Assembly (NCBI RefSeq): GCF_954871325.1
Contig: NC_088775.1
Span: 8,471,561-8,535,560, forward strand
Direction of reading: 5' to 3'
Length of the DNA: 64,000 nucleotides
Origin: Gordionus sp. m RMFG-2023
Taxonomy: Eukaryota > Nematomorpha > Gordioida > Chordodea > Parachordodidae
Shown in pieces: positions 12,457-25,993 of this stretch. The notes below the pieces were generated by a model. It saw nothing but the letters and a program-made list of their open reading frames with translations, was not told where the DNA came from and ran no database searches. Each line of letters opens with the position of its first letter. Position 1 is the stretch's first letter. The position numbers were made by a program, and so were the translations under genes.

Positions 12457-13142
12457 CAGGGATTCGAACCGAACCCGAACCCGGAAAAGAAAACCCGAGT
12501 TTTTGGCGGACCGAACTTGAACCCCGTTTATAAAATTTTTAAAACCCCGAACAGAACCCGGGAATTTTTTGGAACCCGGGTTCAACCGGGTGTATTGTTT
12601 AAAATCATGATATTTGTATAATTATAAATAAAAATATTAAGAATTTAATTGAGATTTTACAATATTTTCAAATTTACAATTAAGTGAAGTGTTAATAAAT
12701 TTTAAACAACTTAATTCATCTACGCCATTTTTAAATTTATTCGAAAAGATTTCTATTGGAGTGTTAGTAAATTTTATACAATTAAATTCATTTGCGCCAT
12801 TTTTGTTAAATTTTTAACTTATTCTCAAAGAAGATTATTAATAGAGGCAAATGAAAGTGAACAAGTCAAAGTAAAAATTATTATATTGGATATTGTTAAT
12901 TTAAAGAAATAAGTCTAAATAAAATTTCTAAAATTAATACATTATGCTTTGTTTATTTAACTATATTTTGCCAATAAATAAAATAAAAAATTTATTTTGT
13001 TCAATTATGATTTAAATATTTTTTTTTATCAATTCAAAAATTCTTAAACCCGAGCTGAACCCGGAACCAAACCCGGGTTCAAAAATATTTCCCGGAACTA
13101 AACCGGAACCGAACCTTGACGATTGCCGGGTTCGCATCCCTG
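12457..13142. mobile_element. Non-autonomous hAT-like element with GC-rich ends
   Basis: A 686-bp unit begins CAGGGATTCGAACCGAAC and ends with the complement pattern GGGTTCGCATCCCTG. Each end has 80-120 bp of repeated AACCCG or CCGGGTTC words, while the centre is plain AT-rich DNA. Flanking octamers GATAATAT (12,449-12,456) and AATAATAA (13,143-13,150) agree at 6 of 8 positions. Two imperfect tandem units of about 80 bp (12,690-12,840, with ATTCATNTRCGCCATTTTT) lie in the middle. No transposase was recognised, so it depends on a hAT transposase in trans. Confidence 0.7.
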
Positions 13143-13226
13143 AATAATAAAATACTTCATGGGGCTTTAAATTATATCATCCACATTTTAAAACAGAATA
13201 TATACTATAAATGATATTTATTATTA

Positions 13227-13330
13227 TATATAATAAATAAAATGATTATATTATCATTTATATATAATAAATAAAATGATTATATTATCATTTATATATA
13301 ATAAATAAAGTGATCATATTACAAATTTCA
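13227..13330. repeat. 34-bp tandem repeat, about three units
   Basis: Unit TATATAATAAATAAAATGAT plus TATATTATCATTTA is repeated at 13,227 and 13,261, with a diverged third copy from 13,295. Simple AT-rich minisatellite. Confidence 0.8.
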
Positions 13331-13509
13331 TTTATATATTCTAATTAAAACAAATTTACAAAAATATTAGCCGAAATTACTTAATATATCTAACTATTTT
13401 ATTTAGTTTATTTACTTTAATTAGATTTTTTTTTATAAATACAGTTGGCGCATTGTAAATTACAAGTTAATACATACGTTAAATCTTATTTTGATGAATT
13501 CACAATTTA

Positions 13510-14978
13510 TGGAAGAATTACTTCAACTATTCCTCGATTAAAATACTTGACAATCACAACATAAACCTGTTTACCAAAATTTCCTGTATACTTATTTTGA
13601 TTTTAGGACTCGTCGGAAATTTATTCGGAATAATTTTGACATATAATCTAAAGGTAATCATCGATTTATGCGCTCAGTTTAAAGTTTTCATTAGGTGTGC
13701 GAAGAATTTGTTAATTAAAACGGTGACCCCTGGAAAATGGTTTTGGAAAAAATCGTCGACTATATTTATCTCGCCTTTGGCTCATCAAAATTTGTCATCA
13801 ATAGATAGAATGCATGGAAATATTAGCACATTCTCTTCCAAAGGAATAAAATGTAAGGTTAATGTTAATCAATATTTGTTAAGGTGGTTTTTCTTATTAA
13901 ATTTTATGAATGTTTTGGGCTTGATAATTTCGCCCTTGCTCAAAATTTACGGGATGGAGCATTTAGAAAACCCTATCTGGACTTCTAAAGATTGGATATC
14001 ATATTTAGCACATTATCATTATCCAATATCGAAATCATTGTTAAATGTTAGTTTCTTCATTTATTTACTCTTCTTCGCTAATCAACTGATTGCAATTGTA
14101 TTCCCATTCAATTACAACTTGTTAGTTAATATTAAAAGAATCAGAATTGCTATGATCTTGTGTCTCACTTACTCAATCATATGGTATTTCCCATTTTATA
14201 AATGGTTCACTATTTATAGGACAAAATTATGTACAACCCCAGTAAGCGGAGAAAATAAATATTACACAGAAGATTATGTCTATTATTATCGACCTCGAAA
14301 ATTTGAACCCAAGGACAATAAATCTATGCATTTTTGGATAACTTACCAAATTTGCAGGGAGGTTTTTGCTTGCTAATACCCTTTTTCCTGATGATTATAT
14401 GTAAAATTATAATTATCAAAAAAAGTTTAAAAGTAGCTGATAAAATTTATAAAAATTTATCCAATAGTAGACTTACTATAAGCCCACCTGTCAACGAAAC
14501 TAAGGAAGTTTGCATTGGTATTGAAAATAATCTTGATAATTATATAAAACCTAACATTCATTTTATTTATAAAATTGGGAATAATACCATCCTTAGTAAA
14601 AATTCTAATTTAATTGAGGATGGACCAAAGTTAATCAAATCTTTAAATAAAAGAGTCAGCAGTTTAAATATAGAACCTTGGAATAAATTCGTCTAATAGA
14701 TGGCACTCCAAAAAGTTATCCGAAAATAAGCAACACATAAAAACTTTAACCATCTTAACATTTCAATTTATATTTCTCTTACTACCAATATCAGTCTATC
14801 AAATGGTAGTAGATATTTTGTACACGAATAATTCTATGAAAGCTTTAGTTAATACTTATATGATTTTTATAACGTTAGAATACATATACGTTAGACTTTT
14901 TATTTTAACTTGTTATTCAATACCAATTACAGAATCTTTGTCATAGAAAGATTGAAGAATTATACAAAAATCTTTTAA
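13510..14978 (+). pseudogene. Decayed 7TM receptor gene, copy 2 of a local pair
   Basis: Paralogue of 6,184-7,606. The ATG at 13,510 matches the start of copy 1, but the frame is lost within the first codons. The main open stretch (13,597-14,376) holds TM1 with LGLVGNLFG, a helix with NFMNVLGLIISPLLKIYG, TM3 ending ANQLIAIVFPFNYN, a TM4-like IAMILCLTYSIIWYFPFYKW and an extracellular loop with KLCTTP. A short indel near 14,370 shifts the frame. The 14,334-14,696 piece carries TM5, the third loop and PVNETKEVCIGIEN, and a final piece carries TM6-TM7 (FIFLLLPISVYQ; LTCYSIPIT) to a stop at 14,976-14,978. There are at least three interruptions. NPxxY and DRY are not recognisable, which marks a divergent subfamily. 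The ligand is unknown. Confidence 0.72.
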
Positions 14979-15949
14979 AATTAAAATTTTGAGCATTCAT
15001 AAATTCGTATAGTCATTTAATTATATTTTGTATTATTAATCTTTTTTAACAAATGTTAAATTTTTTGTTTTGTATTTTTACAATTTTATTTATAAATATA
15101 CACAATATTATCATAAAACAAAATTTCATGGAATTTATTGTATTCAAGCAAAAAATTATAATCGATATAAATATATTATACCATTTTTATCTTATTTAAT
15201 TTTTTTTATACCTATTTTTTTTTAACCATATATTTAAATGTAAATAAATCAGTTTGTTCCTGATCTCCATATAACATTACTAGTTTCGATAAAATATAAT
15301 TTCTTAGAAAGGTCTCCTAAAAATAAACTGACCCAATCATACTCCATCCCAGGTAATAAAACCATGCTATTTTTTCTAAATTACAGGATATTTATTTTTT
15401 TGACCTAGACCCATAATTTAACCTTAACATTATCGTGTCCAAGAAGTTAATCTATCAGATCTGTAACTTCTGAGTTAGAGGACTGCAACTGGCGGGTTTT
15501 CAACTCTCCCCATACTTTCTATTGTTATAAAAAAAATTTAATCCAATCCAGCCTATGATTTTCAGAAGAAAATAAATTCCCGCCAATTTATTTATAAATT
15601 ATTTTATATGTTGGTCTGGCTCTTTATTTATTTGGAAAAAATTATTAAACTTATAAGATATGTAAAATTATGATATAAAATAGTATTTTCTTTCCTAAAA
15701 AATGTTCGAAATTTATTACTCCCTTATCCATCCGATGTTTTTTAAATATTTTTAACGCATCAGGTCAATGTATAAAATTTTTAACTCCCATCCCTGTTGT
15801 AGGCTTCACTAGGATCTATCAAGTAATAAAATGATAAAAAATTTTTTTGTTAACTTCAATTTAACAGATAATTATAAAAAATTGGAGGAATTTTTATCCT
15901 TATTTTTACCAGATATATACAATGTAACTACGCTTCTCCTACACCTTTA
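14979..15949. other. 3' flank of 7TM pseudogene, no gene
   Basis: Loose similarity of 15,290-15,490 to 7,800-7,970 supports a duplicated unit that includes this flank. Otherwise AT-rich with no recognisable element. Confidence 0.45.
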
Positions 15950-16800
15950 TTTAACGAATCCATGGCCAATACTAATTTAAATCTTTATTAAAGCACACTA
16001 ATATTGGTTCACTTCAGATTCTTCATTTTAACTATTCAAAGACCTCCTTCTGCTCATTTTTCCACTAATTTTTATTTCTATAACAATTTATACGACGGGC
16101 TGCGATCTGCGCATAACCATACATAAATTGATGATAACCATTCCAAGAAATGCATGCACCTCTAATTTACTATTTTCAGCATATTTTTTATGCCTGCCAT
16201 ATATTTGTTCAATAGCCTCACTTCTTTTCCAGCAGTATAGAAACCACTCCCGTCACCCTTACACATTTTAGGGCACTTTCCAGCAACACTTTATCTTTAA
16301 TTCTTCTAAACACCTCTTCCAATCTTCATTCATGTTGTTCAGGAGTTTTTCCATCACCAATGCATCATTTATATAAAAAACTCCTTCCAAGCTCTGGAAA
16401 ACGTCTGCCATCGCTCGCTAAAAAATTGGAGCCAATACGCGTCCGAAAGGTAATCTACAAAATGATTACAACCCCTTTGGAGTAGGGACAGTTAATAGCT
16501 CTTGCACCTTAAGCTACACTCGCTTTTCCTATACCTTCCATAAAATTTTCACAGATTTCTCCACTAGTAGCCCCTCTCCCGATTTCTCCCTAGATATTCC
16601 CCCGATTTTTCCTCTAGAAACGATATCTTCCATAGAATTTGTAAAAGTCTCACCTCCTTCTCTTTCCCATCCTTCCATACTACTATCAAAGATAGTCTCA
16701 ATCCTTGACCATCTTTCTTCACACCAATATTTTGTATCTATACACTCATATTCACTCTTTGTGGGTATACATACACCCCACCACACAAATACACCACAAA
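15950..16800 (-). mobile_element. Ty3/gypsy-like reverse transcriptase fossil
   Basis: On the minus strand, the region near 16,500-16,290 carries the central RT block of Ty3/gypsy elements: a CRLPFG motif, an AP..F..AM segment and the YxDD-type active-site region, followed near 16,080-16,150 by the connection to the next domain (FLGMV). Upstream on that strand (16,529-16,786) an open stretch may be part of the same element, but I recognise no motif in it. The fossil is broken in several places and neither LTR was identified. Confidence 0.65.
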
Positions 16801-18057
16801 AACTATTCGTAGGACCTATTTGAGTGATCCAGTTACATCGATAGACATATAAATATTAAGATCTTTAGGAGAGATTATGATTTCTTAGTATAAATCCTAA
16901 ATACCAATTATAAATAGCAACGAAATTATCTTTCCACGATTTTGAAATTTATTTTATTAACTATCATAATTGATGTATATGGTTTAGCAAGCTCCGCTTG
17001 CTCTGAATTGACTAATCATGATTGAAATAATATCTAGGCAAAATAAATACTCATAAAAGTTTCTCAAATTATAAAAAAGGGTTAAAACATTTCTAAAGAA
17101 TTTAATTTACATATAAATGATAACTTAATAAAAATTGAAATTCTGTCATGTATAAATTTTACTTCAAAATTTTATTTATTTTATAAAATTTTAAAAAATT
17201 AAATATTTCAAAAGATTTTTTTTCGAGATAAACATGATCAAATTGATAAAATATTTAACCTCTAGGATTCTATGGATTGTGCCCATAAACTCCCAAATCT
17301 CCCTATGAACACTAATGCGAAATATGCTATTAAGATGACCCCTTCTCCCTATATCTCAATGAGGCCGCTTTAATGTCACTTAAAAATTGCTGTTCGTCCC
17401 AATAAATCAATTTAATAAACAAACATTTAATTTTTTTTTATTACACAAGAAATAAAAATAAATGATCTTTACAATATTGTATACATTGATAAATAAAATG
17501 ATTCCTTATATAGAAAAAATAATTCGATATTTTAATTGCACAATAGTATTACAGTAGAATAAAATGTGTATATACGTATTCTACTGTCCAACAATTTTGA
17601 TTATGAATTTACGATTAATTTTTTTATTATATTTTTTATTAATATATTGGCTATTATAATTATCTTAAGTTTATAAAATGGTTGCGTTAACACATTCTTA
17701 AAATTTTTTTGAAAGTCATTTCGATTTCATGAGTGGAGTTTCAAATTTTATTCAATAAATATTTTTTGAAAGTTCCTTTCGTTCCAACAAATAATCCAAA
17801 GAATTATAAGTCTTTTAAATAATTTAAATTTAATTAAAGTGCAGACAAAGTTTAAATTCATTGTTTAAAAGAATTAAAAATTAAGCGATATGGGAATAAT
17901 ATGAACAGAATAATTTAACAAGTTAAGATTTATAATTTATTAAAATGCCTTTTCAGACACAATAATATTCAAAAGGTGAATAATTAAATTAAAATATCAA
18001 TTTAACTATTGAATTATATTACAAATCCAATATTTAATCATAGAAAAATATATAAAA
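16801..18057. other. Non-coding stretch downstream of the receptor gene
   Basis: AT-rich sequence on the 3' side of the minus-strand receptor at 18,058-20,031; it would include its 3' untranslated region. No repeat or RNA gene was recognised. Confidence 0.45.
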
Positions 18058-20031
18058 TTATTTTAATTGAATCGTGGAAATATAATTAATTTGTCTGAAT
18101 CTAACATTTTGAGTCTTTTCTGGACGATGAAATAACTGACACAAGTGACGTCTGATGACTTTGTTGCTAACGCAATATATGTAAAAGTTAAAGATGTAAT
18201 TAGATGACTCTAGCGTATTACTAATGATATTAAAATTATTGTTGGCGATCCTCCATCTACTACCATAATATGTATCCATGATCAATATAATTGACCCGGG
18301 AGTCATACATATCAATAGAAATATCAATACACCAAACATGGTAAGTGTCAATGATTTTTCATCCCTCATAGTTTTAGTGTCATGGATCTTGGGACGAAGA
18401 TTTACAATGACCCTATAAATTATTAGGATCTTCACCTTTAAAACTAATAGTAATATTAGGGGTATAAAGGTCATTATAATCTCTTTAGTTATTTCGTATG
18501 TTCTATATTGATGAGATAATATCTTTATACCGAATCCATAACAAATCATTGATTTTTTGAATAACTCAATATGATTATTAATGTTGTTGCTGATATTATC
18601 TTTAAGAATAAAAGAATAATTTTTAGACATATCATAATTTGTTGTTAATGTAAAGGCGGCGTTAATAATAAGTTTTTCGATTCGTCTCTTGGCTGAAGCA
18701 CTGGACGCGCAATCAATCTCCACCACATCGTATTTCAGGGATAAAGGTATCATCCAACACAAACATGTCAGATATATGATTATGAGTCCTATCCTAATGT
18801 TTCGGACTGTGCACCAGGCTCGGTATTTTAAAATGTGGCATATCATGATATATCTATCAGCTGTTAACAAAACTACTATCCAAACGCTTACCTTCAAATA
18901 ATTTAAAAATATATATTTAAAATATTATATAATCATTATTATATCGATTTCATACAAATCCGTTTTATCCATTAAAACATTTATAATAATATCTTTTATA
19001 TTTTATTGCAGTTTCTTGCGACATTTTCCCGATATTTATATTTTCTAGATAATAAACATTTAACATGCCAATAAAGCATAATAGGCTATTTAAGACAGGC
19101 CATTGATATATGGCTTATAATTTGATGAAGACTTTTATCTACATTTGATTTTATCAAAGAAAATTGGGTATTTAGTCAGATTTTTGATTATATAATTATA
19201 TTTATGTGCCGAGTGTTCGATCCATACGAGGAGACCTAAAAGGCTATTTTGAGCAGAGTTCAATCACCGGCTATGGTCCATTTTTTTCTTCTAAAACTAA
19301 CATATGTACACTAGGGAAAATAAATAGGGCGCCAACCTCTTGGGAGCTAAGGAAAAGAGATAGGCATTAAGTGCTATAGATATGAGTTAGGGTTAGGTTA
19401 TATAAATTTAAAAAAATTTTATTTGTAACTAACTATCCGAAAACTAGTTTGTGGATATATCATCATCAAATCGCATGCTAAATTATAATTAATCCATACG
19501 CTAAATAAACAAAAAAAATTTAGCGGTTTTATAGAAAATATGAAAGTGTGAGAAGAGGGAATACGTTTCCGAAATTAAAATTTAGGAATTTCATGGTGGA
19601 AAGAAAATAATAATCTAAAACCTAATTCTTGTTTATTCATGTCTTGCAATATAAATTATTAATTATCAACAAATACTTCTTTTTTTTACCTTCATAAAAT
19701 AATTGATTCCAGCAAATGTTATTCTAACTGTGACCCATACCAAAGCATAAGACTTATCCCAATCATTATTAGTGTATTTACCTATAGTTCTCACGGCATT
19801 TATTAGAAGCAAAACGGACACGCATAAATCGGCGAACGTTAAATTGAACAAGTAAGTATAGGAAGGGACTTTAGTACATTTGATCAATCTATGCATGACA
19901 ATGCATCCTAAAAGATTGCCTACGATACCGTTGATAGCCAAGGCTGGTAGAATGTATACGTTGAATAAGTGATCAGAGTTCGAACGAATTTGCGATATAA
20001 TAACATTGTTAGCTAAAGATAAATTCGTCAT
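18058..20031 (-). CDS. Two-exon rhodopsin-like (FMRFamide/neuropeptide-type) G-protein-coupled receptor
   Basis: Predicted plasma-membrane receptor of 391 residues. Exon 1 is 20,031-19,690 and exon 2 is 18,891-18,058, with a GT...AG intron of 798 bp (19,689-18,892); the join FMK|VSVW restores the TM3 helix in frame. Exon 1 has TM1 with INGIVGNLLG, TM2 with LFNLTFADLCV (the conserved L-x-x-x-D) and the start of TM3. Exon 2 has LLTADRYIMI (DRY motif ending TM3), TM4 with Trp-Met-Ile-Pro, a long second extracellular loop, TM5, TM6 with ICMTPGSI and TM7 with NFYIYCVSN in place of NPxxY. A basic C-tail follows. The loop, TM6 and TM7 patterns suit FMRFamide-type peptide receptors, but the ligand is inference. 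No interruption was seen; this is one of the two receptor genes in the window that look intact. Confidence 0.85.
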
Positions 20032-21529
20032 TTTATTAAACTTAAGAGTTATTTTTTATTTTGAAAATATACAAGTGTTTCGGTAGAGAAATAAAATGTG
20101 GAAGAAAAATATAGTGATTTTTATATGATTACGTGTTTTAATAAATAAAATAGTGTTTAATTTTACTTCCTTTTTTTTTCCTTTTTACACAAGAAATAGA
20201 ATATATTAAAAACTTCGCTGGAGAAAATATAATTATTAATATTTTATTTCTTCTTCCTTTTTTTTCAAGGATGACTTTAAAAAAAAATTAATTTCAGAGA
20301 AAAATTTATAATTAAAAACGACATTTATTTTAAGCTTTTTAACTAAACTTTCTAATGAAATATTTATGAAATAATAATTACTGAAGAAACTTTTGTATAA
20401 ATTATAGTTTAAGGAATGTGTTTTTTTTAAAAAATTATCCATAGAATGTTGGTCCTCAAAAATGTTGAAATATTATCATTTGTAATTTAGTAAAGTTGCC
20501 TACCTATTGGAAATAATCAAACAAAGTTTGAAAATTTTATTAGTATTATATTAAAATTTATATTTAGTAAGACTTATCTAGTTTGATTTTTTTAAAATTA
20601 GTACTATAAATATTTTGTAATAGCATTTTTTAAAATAGTTATCACACTAATGTATACCTTTCATAAAGATAATGTAGGAAGTAGATGGTCTTCAGGAGAA
20701 ATGTAACTTTGTTCTATACAAGTCGACACATTTGATTAAATCGAAAACAATATTTATTTATAAATAATTTATTCTTTCATATCTCTAAATAAAATAAATA
20801 TATTAAATAATATCAGCTATATTTATAAAACTCGTAAACTTCTAATAATTCTAGTAGTTTTTTTAAGTCGCTTCATGCGCTTCGCACCCTATTGGACCTT
20901 GACACTTTTTATAACGAAGATCCTAGACTTTAGAGATTTGACATGAATATGATAGTTATTAAACCTCAAGTATGAACAGAATTGTTGTTTAACTTGGGTA
21001 GTTACTATTTGAAGTGGGCTTCATGTGTAATCCACATAGTTTCCTGAAACTCAAAAAGATTACTGCATTTTGAAGGACATTAGAATAAAATTAAAAATGT
21101 CCAGCATGAGTTGCAATGTCAAATATCAACATGATGCATACATCGAAAAAGTGCTTTTTTTAATCAATAGTTTATATCTAAAACAATTTTACATACCAAT
21201 GCCTTTATAACTTTAACGCCACCTAATAGACCAATTTTATTAAATTTTATTTTAAATTGTATTTTGGGCCATATAGAGTAAAAAATATGTCTAAGAAACA
21301 TTAAATTAAATAAATAAAGTAGACCTAATATTTCAATAATCAATATGGCATAATTTAGTGTATATAAAAAATATTATTAGAAAATTTTAAAATATTATAA
21401 AAAATCACACAAAAGTAAAATAATAATTTTCTATGGCTACATGGAACTTGAATTAGAACGGCATATCTCCAAGCCAATATTTTTACTAAGATAAAAATTT
21501 TTTTTAGGGTCATTGTAGTGATCATTTCC
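20032..21529. other. AT-rich upstream region of the receptor, no gene
   Basis: Holds the 5' flank of the 18,058-20,031 receptor. The 68-codon ORF at 20,236-20,442 is low-complexity (Phe/Lys/Asn) and unsupported. No element was recognised up to the inverted repeat at 21,530. Confidence 0.4.
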
Positions 21530-21860
21530 AAAAACTTCTTGTAAGAATAGGGCCTCGTGACCTAAGGTTTTAAAAGTGATGGTGAACAACCTAAATGAAA
21601 TGTATATTGTTTATGGATATTTGTTCCTTTTTGTTTTCGGCGGAGGATAGGCAATTTTCATGCACATTAGATTTGGCAAGCACAATGATGCACATGTAAT
21701 TCCATGCAAGAGGTTGGTTCATCTCCCAGGGATTAGTCTAAATCCATCAGGTCTCTTACCATCATATTTAATAATGGTTGATTGCAGTGTCTTGGGTTGC
21801 TTCCAATCATCTCGACCTAAGCATAGGGAGCATGAATAAGAAGGGACTAATTATTATTTT
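21530..21860 (+). repeat. Left arm of a long inverted repeat
   Basis: This arm shares TTTTTGTTTTCGGCGGAGGATA-like sequence, ATCAGGTCTCTTACCATC and AGGGAGCATGA, in order, with the reverse complement of 27,980-28,330. The outer part (CTCGTGACC...GTGATGGTGAACAA) also aligns. It encloses about 6.1 kb, including the hAT at 23,647-25,993, and may be the terminal repeat of an older unclassified element. No encoded enzyme was recognised apart from the inserted hAT. Confidence 0.55.
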
Positions 21861-23646
21861 AATGATAAAAAAATAAAATGTTTCTTCATTATCTGCTAAA
21901 TGCAGTGGAGTAATAATTTTTCTCAAGGCCCTCTTATTGTTTTTTGGAACCCTATTCTAATATTTTTTCATATAATAAGCATATTAATCAAATAAATTAC
22001 TATTTACCGTAGTGATAATTTATATTATTTGAAATTATTGCAATTACACAAAGTCCCATCATTAATTACAAATAATGCAGAGGTAATATAATGATATTCA
22101 AGTGAATAATTTATAAATTTAAAAATATATCTTCGATATTCCGAGGTTTGTTACGAAATTATTGGTTATGTCTCTGTCAAAAGTTTGGTCCATTGTATGC
22201 GCAATTCTTTATATTAGCTAAAATCACTTGTTCTCATCTCTGAGATTAAACTGAGGAAATAATATTTTTGATTAGCCTTAACTTTGAAAACAAAATCCAT
22301 AGTTGAAGCCATAATCTATAGTATCATAAAGAGATGATATGCTGTTCTAACATTATAAGCATTAGATCCTACAGTGCATTTTGTATTTTGGCTCAATATG
22401 AGTATTGTCAAATCTCTTATTATTGCCAATATTTTGATTACTTTACGAAATATCATATGGTAAAACAATAAATTTATTTGAGAATGAACTGCATAAATTT
22501 TTATTAAATATATGCATTAGAAAATTTGCTATATTATATAATGTCTCCCCTAATAATTTTACAAGATTATTAGGCGATTAAGAAAATTAAAAGTAATCCA
22601 AACCTGATTAGAGATAATAACACCAATAAGTAATATATTTTCCATTTATAGGGTTATTTATCTATTTATTCATGGCAATATCAATATCTTTTTCATCTAT
22701 CAAATAATGTAAAAGAGGGTTTAAGATGTGTTTGGGTAATTTCATGAAGTTTAATTTATTTTTACTCCAATGATTTATTTCCTTTACATATATCTTTAAT
22801 ATAAGTTATCATACGCTATCAAAAAATATAAACAAGGTCCATAATAGATATTTAAATTTATGAAGTAGTATAGCTAACTCTTTTATATGATTTCTTCATG
22901 GGTTATAAAAAAATTATACATAATATTTGACAATTTTCTCTGCGTTTTATAATTAATTTGAAAAGTATATTGATAGTGTTGTATGCAAATATATATTTAG
23001 TTGAGCCCTTCTTAATTGGGTGGTATTCAAATTTATATAAATGAACTTTCATCGTATGCAAATAAATATAATTATTTTAAAAATGTCTATGAATATGAAT
23101 ATTTTGGATTATAGTTGAAAAAGAAATATATAATTTTTCATTACTTATTTTTGTTATGAATTTTTACGAAATTATAATTTTTGGAATATTAGAAGTGGAA
23201 TAAAATAAAAAGATTAGAAATAAAGGAAAATCATTTTAGGGTATTGAGTAAGATCACCAAATTCAATAAATTATATATATATTACATTATGTTCAGTCTC
23301 TCCCACTAGCCTCAGCAATATAAATATCAATCCCATATTGGTACAGATAGAATTTTTTAAAATATATTTATATTAAAAGGTAAATCTTGCCAGGTCAAAA
23401 TAAATCTAAAATTTTATCTGAACTTTCAGATTCAATTAATTTAGCCTTTTTTAAACCCTTAAATTTTCATTTATATTAGTATTTTCTATAGCCGGTTGAA
23501 AATTTTTAAAAAAGTGAAGTAATGAAAATGCAATTTTGGCATCCCCCATTCAAACAATCAGTTTTTTTTTAAATAGGCAATATTTTATTCTTAGTTTTAA
23601 TTTTTACTTCTTTGTAATAGATAGAATTATTATATTTATTAGAAAG
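21861..23646. other. Non-coding part of copy A
   Basis: Aligned piecewise to 50,870-52,490. Copy A has about 360 bp (22,978-23,340) that B lacks, of no recognised family. A minus-strand reading near 23,500-23,400 resembles a short possible coding remnant better seen in B at 51,830-51,990. Confidence 0.45.
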
Positions 23647-25993
23647 CAGGGCCGTAGTATTTTTTCTATTTTTATTAAAAAATTATTAATGTTATATGAA
23701 TACAAAATAATACTACAATATAAATATACAAAATAATATATAATATATACGACAATTTTTTAATAAATGAATTAAAAGATTAATTCATAATTCTTTTTTC
23801 ATAAGCCATTAATACTACATTATATTTACGTTGATCTATCATCGACTCTCTAGTGCTCGATAGAACTCTCACTAGTGTAGAGAGTGATGCTTCACAAGAA
23901 GCCGTTGATACCCCAATGATGGTCGCTGAATAGTATTTATTAAATTCTTTAAATGTAAGATGATATTATTTTTTATACATAATATTTTAGGATATTTCAA
24001 AATTATGTGTTTCTTTAACTTCTGCAGCTAATAATCCTTTAGGGGCCATTTTATCCGATATAAAATAATCACTATCAAAGGGGGACAATACATTGAAACT
24101 TGATAGAAGATTATATCTTGTGTAAATCTATCTAATAAATTATCAACAAAGTAAACAATAATTCCTTTTAAAGAACTCTAATTGGAATCTTTTTCACAAT
24201 CAAATTATAATTTGATCTCGACTAAAAAATCTTGAAAATTTATAGGCGTTTTACGTATCCTTGATGATTTAGTAGATTAAATTTTGCTAAAAGTTTTTCA
24301 GCCTTTATTCTAATTAAATCAATTGAATTATTGCTTCCTATATTTTTTAAATATATTGATCCTGGAATCAATATAATATTTAGCATCCACTTGATAAGTA
24401 AATACCTACTGACTGTAGATACTTATATAGTGGATCTATTGTTATTAATATCTCATAAATTATAATAACTAATATAACGTAATTTATATTAACGTATAGT
24501 CCATTCAATCGATTTTGAGATGTGGTCCGATCAAAAAAGGAAAAGGGTATGCTTTGAGGTTATTGTAAAACGAAATAAATAAATCTTAAAGATGGGTTTT
24601 TTGTACTATCATACAGAAATAGATCTTTTGACGTAACTTGAATGTATATAAGGTTTATTTTTCCCCAGATAAAATACCAGAGGCTTAGACAAAATCATGA
24701 GTGGAAACCTCTGAATTAAGAGCTTTAAAAGTAAACTAATATTTCACCAATAGCCTCAAAATTAACATAAAATGCGAGATGTTTATAAATGGCTAGCCCA
24801 CCTCTGGTCCAAAAGTCTTTTAAGTATAGCATGCTATTTACAGGATACGTTAAACCGCCTAAAAAATTATGCAATGCATTGAATAAATTTAAAAAAATTA
24901 GAAATGATAACAATATTATTATACCAATTTTTAACCACAAAATGCAACATGTGGTTTGTATCTTTTTTATTAGTTTTTTTTTGAAGTAGGGTTTGCATTC
25001 CTCCATTTCGGCCAGACATAACGTTTACACCATCATTGTCTGATTTATCACATTCGTTGAATTAATATTTAACTCATTAAGTTGCTTTAAAATGCAATGT
25101 TATGCTTTAAGCAGAAAGACACTGTAAATTAATAATCCCTATTAAATTTTCTTGGACTCCAGAAATATATATAATTATGCTCAGGTTTTTACAATCTTTT
25201 GCATCTTTTGTCACATAGACAAAAAAAAGGCATCTCACTTTTATTATATTTATCTGAAATAATCAAGCACCATATCTAATATAATAGATATTATTACTTC
25301 GTTTTGAATCTGGGTGATGTATATCACGTATTTTTGTATATAAATTTCGTATTTTAATTTAATTAAGGATATTTTTGGATAGTATATAAAAACATTGCTA
25401 TAAATAGTCCAGAAAGAATAAATTATGTTTTCTACATTTGCAGGATCCGCAATTTTGTTGAACCAGTCCCACGAAAAGGTAGCTTCTGTATGTTAAGAAA
25501 TATAATTTTTTATTTTAGTAAATATTTACGGATTGGTATCAATCTGTTTCCTTAGATTCGATATGTAACCACTTGATTAGCTTCAGAAAATATTGTTTTT
25601 ATGATTTGCACCCAGATCTATATCAGAGACCTTCAAAAGATAATAATATTGTGATTGAACCATAATAAATAAAATAATTATCATTGAAATAAGTACAATT
25701 TAAACTTTATAATAAAACGCCTATATAATGTTACACACAAATACACATGAAAATGATAAAATTTGAATGAATGATGATTTATTATTGGATAAAAATAAAA
25801 CAGGATACGAAGAAATTTACAAACAAGACATGTTTTTTGAATAAATATTTAAAATTTATTTTCAAAATGTAATAATCAATTACAAAAATTTTTTTAAAAT
25901 TTGGGGGGCCGGAAAAATCTATGGGGGCTATTTTTGGGATTTTTCTGGGGGCCAGGTTTGGGGGCCAAAAATTTTTTTCTGGCTACGGCCCTG
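23647..25993 (-). mobile_element. hAT transposon with CAGGGCCGTAGC ends (copy A)
   Basis: The 2,347-bp element starts CAGGGCCGTAGT and ends TGGCTACGGCCCTG, with G-rich subterminal sequence at the right. Minus-strand remnants of a hAT transposase occur in order: a GG segment followed by a conserved histidine-rich stretch near 25,010-24,900, and the C-terminal part with MAYEKR near 23,830-23,790. The frame is interrupted, so it is inactive. Flanks resemble an 8-bp duplication (TTAGAAAG and AATGAAAG, 5 of 8). Copy B keeps the uninterrupted target near 52,495-52,505 (TATATATGAAAG), proving insertion after the duplication, or loss in B. The closest relative here is 48,035-50,283. Confidence 0.85.

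Noticed and set aside
16529-16786. 85-codon minus-strand ORF as a host gene
   Set aside because: It lies directly upstream of a gypsy-like RT fossil on the same strand and is more simply part of that element; no independent motif was seen.
19195-19265. tRNA-like stretch with GTTCGATCC
   Set aside because: No acceptor or anticodon stem could be paired around it, and it lies inside the receptor intron.
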